The position numbers were made by a program, and so were the translations under genes. From Amia ocellicauda (lineage: Eukaryota > Chordata > Actinopteri > Amiiformes > Amiidae), in contig NC_089863.1 of the NCBI RefSeq assembly GCF_036373705.1, forward strand, positions 35,987,227-36,051,226: a stretch of 64,000 nt of DNA, written 5' to 3'. Under the pieces are notes generated by a model. That model worked only from the letters and a program-made list of their open reading frames with translations. It ran no database searches and had not been told where the DNA came from. How positions within the stretch are numbered: position 1 is the first letter of the stretch; each line of letters begins with the position of its first letter. Positions 44,300 through 55,020 of this stretch are shown here, piece by piece.

Positions 44300-44417
44300 G
44301 CTTGCGGCCACACCGTCCTGAATGCGCCCAATCTCGTCAGATCTCGGAAGCTAAACGGGGCAGGGCCTGGTCAGTACTTGGATGGGAGACCTCCTAGAAA
44401 TACCAGGTGCTGCAAGC
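44300..44417 (+). rRNA. 5S rRNA gene, copy 21
   Basis: Near consensus with AATGCGCCCAATC. The gene is followed by CTTTTACG, so the T4 terminator starts one base later than usual. Confidence 0.94.
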
Positions 44418-44634
44418 CTTTTACGTCTCCTGGGTAACTTCATCATAGCTCTTAATACTCTCTTTCTGTCTCCAGGAGATATAATTGAAGAATTGTACAC
44501 GTACTAGGCTACTTTCAACACCCTTTGCTGCACTGATATTTTTCCCTCCATTTTTCTTTTTATTTTATTTTTTTGCTGGAAGTTCCGTCAATATCCGCCA
44601 GCCTTTAAGAGACATCATGCAGCCAGGCCTCTTG

Positions 44635-44752
44635 GCTTGCGGCCACACCGTCCTGAACGCGCCCGATCTCGTCAGACCTTGGAAACTAAACGGGCCAGGG
44701 CCTGGTTAGTACTTGGATGGGTGACCTCCTGGAAATACCAGGTGCTGCAAGC
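44635..44752 (+). rRNA. 5S rRNA gene, copy 22
   Basis: GTCAGACCTTGGAAACTAAA and GGGCCAGGG in the A-box region, CCTGGTTAGTAC as in canonical 5S, GGATGGGTGACC. T5 terminator. Confidence 0.92.
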
Positions 44753-44968
44753 TTTTTACGTATCCTGTGTAACTTCATCGTAGCTCTTAATACTCTCTTT
44801 CAGTCTGGAGGAGATATAATTGAAGAATTGTACACGTACCCGGCTACTTTCAACACCCTTTGCTGCACTGATATTTTTCCCTCCGTTTTTCTTTTTTTTT
44901 TTTTTTTTGCTGGAAGTTCCATCAATACCCTCCAGCCTTTAAGAGACATCATACAGCCAGGCCTCTTG

Positions 44969-45086
44969 GCTTGCAACCACACCGTCCTGAACGCGCCCCA
45001 TCTCGTCAGATCTCGGAAGCTAAACGGGGCAGGGCCTGGTCATTACTTGAATGTGGGACCTCCTGGAAATACCTGGTTCTGCAAGC
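44969..45086 (+). rRNA. 5S rRNA gene, copy 23
   Basis: GCTTGCAACC start, GCGCCCCATC, GTCATTACTTGAATGTGGG control region, GGTTCTGCAAGC end. T5 terminator. Several control-region changes. Confidence 0.9.
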
Positions 45087-45299
45087 TTTTTACGTCTCCT
45101 GGGTAACTATATCGTAGCTCTTAATACTCTCTTTCTGTCTGGAGGAGATATAATTGAAGTATTGTACACGTACCTGGCTACTTTCAACATCCTTTGCTGC
45201 ACTGATATTTTTCCCTCCGTTTTTCTTTTTTTTTTTTTTGCTGGAAGTTCCGTCAATACCCGCCAACCATTAAGAGACATCATGCAACCAGGCCTCTCG

Positions 45300-45417
45300 G
45301 CTTGTGTCCGCACCGTCCTGAACGCGCTCGATCTCGTCAGATCGCGTAAGCTGAACGGGGCAGGTCCTGGTCAGTACTTGGATGGGTGACCTCCTGGAAA
45401 TACCAGGTGCTGCAAGC
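45300..45417 (+). rRNA. 5S rRNA gene, copy 24
   Basis: GCTTGTGTCCGC start, CGCTCGATC, AGATCGCGTAAGCTGAAC A-box region. Followed by TTTATACG, so a T4 terminator is missing at the usual place. Twin of copy 27. Confidence 0.9.
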
Positions 45418-45634
45418 TTTATACGTCTCTTGGGTAACTTCATCGTAGCTCGTAATACTCTCTTTCAGTCTGGAGGAGATATAATTGAAGAATTGTACAC
45501 ATACCCGGCTACTTTCAACACCCTTTGCTGCACTGATATTTTTTCCTCCATTTTTCTTTTTTCTTTTTTTTTTTGCCGGAAGTTCCGTCAATACCCTCCA
45601 GCCTTTAAGAGACATCATGCAGCCAGGCTGCTTG

Positions 45635-45752
45635 GCTTGCGGCCACACCGTCCTGAACGCGGTCGATCTCATCACATCTCGGAAGCTAAACGGTGCAGGG
45701 CCTCGTCAGTACTTGGATGGGTGACCTCCTGGAAATACCAGGTGCTGCAAGC
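45635..45752 (+). rRNA. 5S rRNA gene, copy 25
   Basis: GCGGTCGATCTCATCACATC, CGGTGCAGGGCCTCGTCAG, GGATGGGTGACC. T5 terminator. Confidence 0.92.
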
Positions 45753-45968
45753 TTTTTCGTCTCCTGGGTAACTTCATCGTTGCTTTTAATACTCTATTTC
45801 TGTCTGGAGGAGATATAATTGAAGAATTGTACACGTACCCGGCTACTTTCAACACCCTTTGCTGCACTGATATTTTTCCCGCCATTTTTCTTTTTATTTT
45901 TTATTTTTTCTGGAAGTTCCATCAATATCCGCCAGCCTTTAAGAGACATCATGCAACCAGGCATCTCG

Positions 45969-46086
45969 GCTTGCGGACACACAGACCTGAACGCGCCCGA
46001 TCTCGTCAGATCTCGGAAACGAAACGGGGCAGGACCTGGTCAGTACTTGGATGGGAGATCTCCTGGAAATACCAGGTGCTGCCAGC
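45969..46086 (+). rRNA. 5S rRNA gene, copy 26
   Basis: GCTTGCGGACACACAGACC start, GGAAACGAAACGGGGC A box, GGAGATCTCC, GCTGCCAGC end. T5 terminator. Related to copy 3. Confidence 0.91.
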
Positions 46087-46300
46087 TTTTTACGTCTGCT
46101 GGGTAACTTTATCGTAGCTCTTAATACTCTCTTTCTGTCTGGAGGAGATATAATTGAAGTATTGTACACGTACCTGGCTACTTTCAACATCCTTTGCTGC
46201 ACTGATATTTTTCCCTCCGTTTTTCTTTTTTTTTTTTTTTGCTGGAAGTTCCGTCAATACCCGCCAACCATTAAGAGACATCATGCAGCCAGGCCTCTCG

Positions 46301-46418
46301 GCTTGTGTCCACACCGTCCTGAACGCGCTCGATCTCGTCAGATCGCGTAAGCTGAACGGGGCAGGTCCTGGACAGTACTTGGATGGGTGACCTCCTGGAA
46401 ATACCAGGTGCTGCAAGC
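46301..46418 (+). rRNA. 5S rRNA gene, copy 27 (last)
   Basis: Same rare changes as copy 24 (GCTTGTGTCC, GATCGCGTAAGCTGAAC, TTTATACG after the gene), 1,001 bp (three units) away. It differs at CCTGGACAGTAC. The spacer after it ends at about 46500. Confidence 0.9.
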
Positions 46419-46514
46419 TTTATACGTCTCTTGGGTAACTTCATCGTAGCTCGTAATACTCTCTTTCAGTCTGGAGGAGATATAATTGAAGTATTGTACA
46501 CTTTGTCTTAGGGA

Positions 46515-46624
46515 CAGTCTGGCTAGCAGTGACTGAGTGGTTGACAGACGACAAGCATCGGAATGTACGTGCTCTGTGATGTCATAGCAGTCAGCTGAGA
46601 GAGGCTCGTGATGTCATCGCTGAG

Positions 46625-46688
<64 letters not shown>

Positions 46689-46730
46689 TCCTCTCAATTC
46701 AATTCATTTGTATTGTCAAAGCAATTGGAC

Positions 46731-46781
<51 letters not shown>

Positions 46782-46797
46782 CATATATACATCTATA
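46515..46797 (-). repeat. Composite repeat R, copy 6
   Basis: A partial R copy starting at CAGTCTGGCTAGCAGTGACT, then the body end, (CTGT)n, (CT)n, the tail and (TA)n. It abuts the right end of the 5S array and forms the outer part of the left arm of the large inverted repeat. Confidence 0.75.
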
Positions 46798-47067
46798 CAT
46801 GCTAGAAAGTCATTACAATGTTATCTTAAAGGCTAACTAAGCAGAACATATATCATTATAGAACAGAGTTCATAGGTCAACACATGGTTTTAGGGAACAG
46901 GCACGTAGGTCATACCGTTTGACAATGTCTCCAAGGTTCTCATCATAAATAACAAACAGAAATCAAACTATCTTCTGGGCTGACCTTCTAGCTTGACCGT
47001 ATCTTTCTTAAGTATACAAGAGAGAAAAACAGGTGTAAGAAAATAATTTCTAATTTTCCTTCTACAC
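46798..47067 (+). mobile_element. LTR piece, family of 10213-10640
   Basis: About 270 bp with the usual breakpoints, followed by ATAC units. Its mirror copy is at 56570-56842. Confidence 0.72.
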
Positions 47068-47090
47068 ATATATACATACATACATACATA

Positions 47091-48896
47091 TGTAGCGTTA
47101 TGTTGGGTGTATTTTGATAAGAGCATTTGGGCTCTGAGCTGAAGCACTGATCTAAAGAAGACCTCTCCCCCCCCAAAGTTATCAGATTTCCTTAGCTCAT
47201 CAGCTTGGAACTGGTTTGCATCAAAGTGACAGTTTTGGGGAGGATGGCACCGAGAAGAGGCCAAATAGTTTGGAATTCTGCTATGAGATGTCTGGAGAAA
47301 GGGGCCTGTAGGTGATAAAAACTCTTTGAAGTGGATGAGAGCCGAAATCCCGACATAGAGCTACGAACCCAGGCCAACCGGCATTTCCAAAAGATGGCAT
47401 GGATTGACATCAGTCATAAATAAAGCCTCCCTCCAATAGGACACTTGGGGCTGAAACCGAAATCCAATCTCAAGAACTCAGGGACCAATCACCTACTGAT
47501 CTGACAGACTATAAGGAACAGCGGACAGTCTTTCTCTCTCTCTCTCTCTCACCTGAACCAGAATCTCGCTGCCACAGCTCAACCTGTAGCTCTGTTGCCA
47601 GAACCGGAATCAGAAACCAACCAAGTCTTTGCCGGCAACAGAAGAGTTAAACTGGGAGAAGGAGATTGAGCGAATAATTATTTTAAAGGACTTTATTAAA
47701 TAAATAACTTCACAGACCCACCTGATCAGTGGAGTTTTACAGCTGGACAATTGACTAAGTCGACTGAATACGAAAGTGTCAGTCACTTAAATAGCTATTT
47801 GAGTCTTAAGAAACTTGACCCTTGGAACGAACAGGGCCCTGCTTTCCTCAAAGACTTTGTCTTCAAGTAACTACGGTGGAACCCTGCTTACAAAGAAGAT
47901 TTTGTGCACAACCTTGGAGCCTTCAAACCAGTGGAAAATCTGTTTGGAAAAGACTCTACATTCGCGAAACCCCAACTTCCAGGTGCATCGACTGAGTGGA
48001 AGTTCTTGGACAAAGCCGAACCGGACTGCCTTTGTTCCAAACCACACGGACCTCGTGCCGTGTGCTGTTATCTGAGCCCGAAGCCAGAGAGGCCTCTCTG
48101 CGACGAAGTTCACATAAGTTTAACAGTTTGGAGTTTGTGATTCATGAGAAATCAATTAGAAATGTTAATCTGTGATTCATAACTCTAGAATGTGTAATAT
48201 CATTTAGTTTTCTTAAATATAAATGTGTGCTGCATTCAACTGTTTTGTTGATAATTTTAGAAATAAAATCTGTCAACGCCGAGAAATATCTTCTCATTCC
48301 TGTTTAACTGTTTAGTCTGAAATTGACACAAGTTAATAGACACCAGATTATAGGTGGCCCTGCCTATCCTTAATCATTGAATAATAATCAGTTAAGGGAA
48401 ATTGTGGTAACAAGTAATGATAGGATCTTTCTCTCCACCTAAACGTTAATGAGACTGATATATATATAACGAGAAGTTACCTGACATAAATACTAACCTG
48501 CATAGTTATTGAATGTCTGACTAACAATACTAATGAGAGACTCACCTTCGTCTTACTAACCGGTATTGTAGTCAATGTGTTTATAACCTTTTTTGTTTAA
48601 TGATTTGTGTGTTATCATATGCGATCCCATGGTCTTTGATTTGGTCACGGAAGTGATTTGTCTTTGATTTGTTGATCTAGAGTTGAATTTTAATTAGTTT
48701 TTCCCTTTTGTATAATTAGTGTAGTGCTACATTTAGTCTTTGTTTTTGAATAAATTTGACAATTTATATCTTTGGAATTGGTGTCTGCATCCAATTATTA
48801 CAGAAAATGAGTTCTACAAGATTCCAGGATTCGTGATAAGGTGATACTATAAATTCACTTCTTTAATTGAATTTTATAAGTGTACCTTACGCTACA
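47091..48896 (+). mobile_element. Long solo LTR (about 1.8 kb)
   Basis: Begins TGTAGCGTTATG and ends TTACGCTACA, a TG...CA element with a 7 bp perfect inverted end. Near the 3' side are an AATAAA (about 48750) and a short U5-like stretch. No internal retroviral sequence accompanies it, so it reads as a solo LTR. A nearly identical inverted partial copy is at 55021-56545 and a 3' piece at 5893-6236. Short frames inside it have no recognisable motif. A LTR fossil, probably recent given the similarity of the copies, though that similarity may also come from duplication. Confidence 0.68.
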
Positions 48897-49125
48897 CCTT
48901 TGACCACCACGTCTTCCTCCTCCCACTGCTTGACCTCTATTGTGACCTGGATCACCTGCCGGCTCCATGTTATCGCTGTGTTGTTGAGGTGGATAGCACG
49001 CATTTCACTCGATACTCGTACCACAATGTGAAATCAATCATCAATAACCAGTTGGCAGTATTGGAAAAGCAATTACAAGGGCCTGCATACATACAGTAAT
49101 GTCAAATCTGATGTGGAAGAACAAT
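48897..49125 (-). mobile_element. IS630-like transposon fragment (copy of 9998-10226)
   Basis: Nearly identical to 9998-10226: the N-terminal, Arg/Gly-rich leader region of the transposase and its 5' flank, up to the edge of the LTR insertion (TGTGGAAGAACAAT). The partner fragment of the same element resumes at 53580. Confidence 0.82.
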
Positions 49126-51452
49126 TCCTTTATCCCTCTGTTCTCCACCAGGGTTGTGCTGATCGCCTCGATTGGCAAGTTTGCAGTGTGAGGAGTGGAT
49201 CCATGTCGTCGTTCCTAGGCACTTCACAGCTGTGTGGGTGGTCAGGAGCACCTGGTAGGGCCCTGTCCACCTGGGCTGTTGGGAGGACTTTCTCTTGTGT
49301 GCTTTGATATACACAGTCATCTTGCTGGAAGGGGTGGTAAACCTGCTGGGATGGTTCAGTCTGGGCGGCTTTCATCTGTGAATGGACAGCTTCGAAAGCA
49401 CGTGTTAGTCCCATACAAAGAGACAACATAGCATCATCCATCAAGTGGATGTCCATTTCCCTTACAGACAATGGAGGAGTGATGGAGAGTCTCATAAGTC
49501 ATCCCATAATAATCTCACACGGAGAAAGACCTGTTTTTCTCAATTTGCTGACGATTTCATTGTCATTAGGACTATAGGAAGGGGATCTGGACGTTTGAGT
49601 CCTGTTTGTTTGCATATATTAGACAGCTTATTCTTTAATATCCCATTTTGTTTCTCCACTGCTCCAGCTGACTGAGCCTGATGGGGCAGTGAAAATGTTG
49701 TTTACCTCGCAGGGCTTTGCATAGTTCCTGCACTATTGTCCCAGTGAAGTGAGTGTTCCTATCACTGGAAATTTCCCTGGAATGCGAAATCTACATATAA
49801 CATCCCTTAACTGTATTTTTGCTACTTTTACTACTTCAGCCTTCCTACGGGATAGGCTTCAACCCATTTAGAACACCTATATATTATTACAAGTATATAT
49901 TCATATCCACAACATTTAAGCTTTTGAACACAATCTATTTGCATATTGCAGGATTATGAGCTTGACAAATGTGGCAAGTTCTACAATATTGCTAAGCTGT
50001 TACTATAAAACCTGGGGCAAACCAATTTAAAAGACTGATGCACACATCCCCCCTTTGCCCGTGTGGCCAACACCATGCGCCACATGGGCAAACCAGGGAA
50101 AGAGTGCCTGTGAGGCAACCAATGCATTAGCAAATGTTTGAGCTCTCTTATGGAAGGTGCAGTGGCCAGTTGCAATTTCCTGGAGCTTTTACAGTGCATC
50201 TCAAATTAAATTTCATCCAGCCCCAGGTCATAAAAGTCAAACCCTAGTTACGACATACATAACACATACATTTTGTTGCTTCAAAGAGAATACAAAAGTC
50301 AGCAAAACATTCTTTTTTACAAATTCAGTTTGTAAACTGTATTGTACATATATTTGTTGCGTTTTGATTTATAAACATTATACATTGTACAAATCTTAAG
50401 TGAAGGGCAATGGACTGATTCTGACTTCATGGCTGTCATTCTATTCATTTGAATAATGTGACATCTCCACTAATAGTACATTATAAATTAAACTATCAAT
50501 AGAAGAATATGTGCTACTGCGGACGTCATCTGAGCAGTTTCACAATATATTGTAGATTCCTATAATCTGGAAAACCTTTAATTATAGTATTTTAACTTAT
50601 TTCTCCACTGAGTCAAGCATCACTTCAGCGTAGTGGACCTCAGCATTGGTCTGTTCAAGTTGCTGTGAGGCTGTCTTTAAAGCCGCGCCCTCGGCCTACT
50701 GTGTCTCAACAAGAACACCAGCATCTTCTCCATATGGGTCAGACATCGGTTCCTTCAGGACACGATTCATAATATGCATATCTGCCATGTGGAATAAATC
50801 AGTCTGAAGACACAATGTGTGGTTCACACAACATCAGAGATCATCCTTATAAAAGGCATCTCTATCACATTAGTTGACATTCGCACAATCTATAAGGTTT
50901 CTAGTAAAGGGACAATTCAAAATAATAATAATCTTGATTCCAATTTATCTCATTTATCAAATTATTTCAGTACAGCACTCAGCTGTCGTCAGCAGCATCA
51001 TATCTCCTGTGTTTATTGAATCAGCTTTACTTCCTAGTGTAGATACTCTTTTTGTGTGGAGTTGTCAAAGTTTCAAAACAATGTGCTTATCTTTGTCCTT
51101 TTATCTAACTTAAATACCTGAGAACATTACAATAACTATTACAGCAGCTCCTTCAACACCATAGTTAATAGTAGTTGGGTAAATGATGGCAGTTATTAAT
51201 CTTTGTTTCTCAATTCATTTTTTACCAATAAACCATAATTTGAAATTATTTCCATACTCCTATTATTCCTATTTTCATTATTATTAGTTTTATGCGGTTG
51301 TCATCTAGTATGTGATGTATTCGTCTGTATCAACATCAATATTATTATCATTATTAATACAAGCAGTGTAAATTACCATTCATTACACTCTTGCTCTGTT
51401 TGTAATAAGTTATGAACCCTTACACGTACTTACAGTCTCTGCCTTGTCTCTG

Positions 51453-51496
<44 letters not shown>

Positions 51497-53579
51497 TCAG
51501 GCTGCTTGTCTGCTCAGGCGAACAGGGGGAGCAGAGGAGCACATACGGCCCTTGCCCCCTGCCCCCCTCTTCCTAATTGATAGGGTATTTCTGTTTGTGA
51601 AAGGACTATTTCCAAACAGTTTTATAACTTGCCATGACTATGTTTCATTAAATTAGTTATGTTACACCTTTAGTTATACCTGTAGTAACTTCATTATTTT
51701 CCCTCATATTCCAGTCAATCACCATCAGAGTCTCTCGTGGCAGTACATTTGTCTCACACAGAACAAACTCTCCTTTCTCAACCGCTTTCAATTTTGGATA
51801 ACATCGCACTGCATCCCAACAGCTGTTCTTTCTCCTATTCCTAATTTCTTACAAGAAAATGCAAGTTATATTTGATCGATTTGTATTATTACTATTTATA
51901 TACATTTCACTACATTATTGTAGTTAATGAATGTATTTAATCTTTGGAAAATAAGCCTTTTCATTGATCTCAATAATGATGTCCAGGTACTTCAGGAAAG
52001 CACATTTTCAAAAAATGTGTCCAGTCAATGATTTCCCCAACTAAGAACCTGCGTGGGCACTAAGACTGTCCTCCTGCGCGGCTCATGTCTTTATTGTGTC
52101 ACTTCCTCCTATTGAAGTCCAATCTACACCAGTACAGGTTCAGAAGAACTGTTCCCGAATCCAGATTGAACTGATCAATAGTTAATTTCTTACCTACACA
52201 TTGTATTTAGGGATCTATTACTAGGGATTTAAAAACTCTTCATTGTGGAACTCATAGCTTCCAAATGAGCACATCGTTAATTTCCTGGAGTATCTGGTTA
52301 TCTATTTATCAATATGTAAGAAACCTTCACCGAATGTTTGTGGTTGCCTCGGATTCCTATTTCTAAATTTGGCTCTAATTCCATTTCTAACATGTTACTT
52401 TTAACTTCTGTATTCGTAAGACCTATTTAAATAACTTAATTTTGTATTATTATTTCTGTTTGCAATAGCATTCTGTGTACAGTTAAATGCTGACTTTCTT
52501 GTAGGTCTGTTATTACAACATATTTAACTGGCGTTTTTTAGCTATCATTCTGTAACTATTTGTGACTTATGACTCTCTTAGTCATATTCTGGACTATACA
52601 GTACATGAAAAAGTCAAAATATGGACATTTACCTTGCGCAAACTGAAAACGTACAAACATACAAAGAGACACATATTAATTTATATCCATAGTAAATTCA
52701 GATACCATGGTTTTGGTTGGCATGTCATATTGACCTGCAGTGTCTCAAACTACCCTTATTTATTACTTATCTAGTAATTTTCCTTCAGTATCTTGAGGAC
52801 TGTCATTTATACTGAAAAACATATATATATATATATTTTTAATTTGTCTTCGGGGCATTCAGATTGAATTATGCCTGTTGTCTTTTCTTTCTTTTCTCTA
52901 ACAAATGTTTTAAGATAGCTAGCTTTGGTTTCTCATTTCTTAATGCTTTGTATTCCTATTTTGCAGAACCGTTTTTAGGTGCTCAAGTCTATCTGAATCA
53001 AAAGTCCCATCTTCTGGAAACCTTAATTTTCTGTCACCTATTGTCCAGTCAAACGCACCGCTTCACTCCATAGTTATCATACATGTACCTTACATGTGTA
53101 CCTTTAAGTGGCGGGTCGCCCGTCTTACTAGAGCTGTTCCCACACAGTAACACGTTTTCCCATTTTCTATGTATCGTTTTGTACACAACAACCAAGGCGT
53201 GCAAGCCCGCAAAATAACAATAAACGACAGGGGAGAAAACATAGCAAAAAACAAGAAAACACAAATAATACTAAATCCTATATAGGAATAACAACAAACA
53301 TGCTTTTCAATGTTTGCATTTATAGAACTTGTATATAACTTAATGACTTTTCTTCATTTACCATAAACACTATAAACTTCTATGAACTATAAACACGTTA
53401 TTTTATATTATCACCGGCGTATCAGATATTGAACAATTAATTAGCGCTCCTTTTTTTTTTTTTTTTTTCTAATAGTAGGTCAAACCCACTTAAGCCTGCG
53501 GGAACCCAGACAGGAAAACACAGTCCTGTTCCTTCACAAACAAGAAGACACAGTCAAGTCTATGGTAACCCTAAGAAAC
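49126..53579 (-). mobile_element. Degraded endogenous retrovirus inside the IS630-like element
   Basis: Minus-strand integrase remnants are recognisable at about 49102-50000: the zinc-finger end (CHICQAHNPA), a core segment (SKWVEAYPVGR-like), TGLSPCEI, and the C-terminal QPRWTGPYQVLLTTHTAVKC, which is typical of gamma/epsilon-type retroviral pol. The remainder (50000-53579) is AT-rich with no clear protein, and 51715-52765 resembles 15020-16080 beside the gag fragment. It is an old, broken fossil with many breaks, occupying the site where the duplicate locus has a solo LTR. Confidence 0.68.
51453..51494. repeat. (CT)n microsatellite
   Basis: A pure dinucleotide run inside the retroviral fossil region. 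Confidence 0.9.
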
Positions 53580-54339
53580 CATGCTCCTCGGTTATTGGTG
53601 TCAATGGATCTCATTATCCTGAAACTTTCATGATCGAAACATGGAATACTGTTTGTCAGTTTCCATAAAACTATGCATTAAGAGTAATGCAACAGTCACT
53701 TATCATTTTGAGCAGCTGTATCAATTGATAGTTAGATCTCTGTAATGAAATGAATAGACAGTGATCTCAGATGTAATGTGTGAATTGCATTTTGAAATGG
53801 TAATACTTTGATGTAAGTTGTGTCATTTTAGTTCAATGAACAAATGATCTGAGGTTGATGTGTATTGTATCCAAGCAATTGTAAAAAAGTGTTAGAGTTT
53901 TGAAAAATGTGCATTTTGATCATCGGGTGTGAGTTTAGTGTCTAGAGTTTTGAAAAATGACATCAAGGTTCTGAAATGAGTGCCAAAGTGATTGTGAAAA
54001 AGTGTAATATCAGGGGACAGTGGCTATTAGTGATCTGGCCTTCCGTGGCCTCTGTATTAATGTAACAGGTCAAATTGTATGTGTACACTGATACTTGATA
54101 GTATAATATAGTACAAGTAAAAAACATACATAGGTATCATAGAAGTATTTTGCAGAAATGATTATGGATAGTTATCAAAATGGAGAGGAAATGCTAAATC
54201 CAGTCTCCCCAGGCTGAGCTTCTATTGCTGCACCTGCTAAGTGGCTGCTGGCCCCACTATATGGATAGAGCCACACCAAGTACAAGAGTCTCCCCATTGC
54301 TATTTATATCTCCCTATCCAGTCTTCTGTAGGTGTCAGG
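53580..54339. repeat. Copy of 10735-11464, with transposon right end
   Basis: Nearly identical to 10735-11464 in the same orientation, including the right inverted repeat of the IS630-like element (about 53930-54010) and its flank. Confidence 0.85.
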
Positions 54340-54640
54340 GTGGGGTGCCTATTCCCCTGCATGCTTTGAAACCTATAGCACCTGGGACGCACACTTGGGA
54401 TCCGGTTCCTCTGCCCCTCACATACACATGAGGAATCCTAGGTGCTCAATACGTCATACTGTCTCTTTCATCTCATGTGTAAACTATGGACAAATACATG
54501 ACTAAACGTGTTTAGTTGCTTTTCCCAGAATGCTTTGCGCCACGATATGCAAATAACGGGGACTATGATTGGCTCCCTGACATTACCCACACTGCGACTG
54601 ATGCTACCCATTTCACTACCCAACAAAGACCCATAATATG
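54340..54640. other. Non-coding DNA, nothing recognised
   Basis: Present here but absent at the matching position near 11464. Contains GC-moderate sequence with no motif-bearing frame. Confidence 0.4.
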
Positions 54641-54845
54641 CGTGTGTCTGTCTGTCTGTCTGTCTGTCTGTGTGTGAAAGTGTGTGTGTGTCTGTCTGTC
54701 TGTCTGTCATGTAACTTGCACATCTGTGAGGGCACCACTAATGCCGAAAGAGATGTACACATATTGTTTATTTTCCATATATATGTATGTATGTATGTAT
54801 GCATGTCCAATTGCTTTGACAATACAAATGAATTGAATTGAGAGG

Positions 54846-54885
<40 letters not shown>

Positions 54886-54889
54886 GAGA

Positions 54890-54928
<39 letters not shown>

Positions 54929-55020
54929 AGCCAGCCAGCCAGCCAGCCAGCTCAGCGATGACATGACGAGCCTCTCTCAGCTTACTGCTATGACAGCACA
55001 GAGCACGTACATTCCGTTTA
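54641..55020 (+). repeat. Microsatellites and composite repeat R, copy 7
   Basis: (CTGT)n/(TG)n, a Tc1 scrap (about 54708-54765), (TATG)n, the R tail, (GA)n, (CAGA)n, (CA)n, (GCCA)n and the start of the R body, which stops at CACGTACATTCCGTT where the inverted LTR begins. Confidence 0.72.

Larger units (their letters stand above)
37381..46500 (+). repeat. Tandem 5S rDNA array, 27 genes
   Basis: Twenty-seven head-to-tail units, mean period about 335 bp (range 327-349), each with a 118 bp 5S gene and a spacer of about 215 bp. Conserved spacer parts are: a T4-T5 terminator, CGTCTCCTGGGTAACTTCAT, CGTAGCTCTTAATACTCTC, GGAGATATAATTGAAGAATT, ACACGTACCCGGCTACTTTC, a pure T run of 8-35 bases that explains most length variation, GCTGGAAGTTCCGTCAATAC, and an upstream TTTAAGAGACATCATGCAGC in which TTAAGAG sits about 30 bp before the gene and probably acts as the TATA-like element. 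The array begins inside a spacer at the broken transposon end and stops inside a spacer at 46500. Long frames on both strands here are repeat translations, not genes. Confidence 0.97.

Noticed and set aside
37427-46416. Many overlapping frames on both strands across the 5S array, some over 300 codons
   Set aside because: They are translations of the tandem unit itself, repeat the same strings every 335 bp or in shifted frames, and run through poly-T (Phe or Lys) tracts.
37381-46500. CRISPR-like regular spacing of repeats
   Set aside because: The repeat unit is a 118 bp 5S rRNA gene with a conserved spacer in vertebrate-type DNA, not short repeats with unique spacers.
47871-48140. Short frames inside the long LTR (also mirrored at 55490-55815)
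   Set aside because: They repeat because the LTR is duplicated in inverted form. No motif and no conservation beyond the LTR itself.
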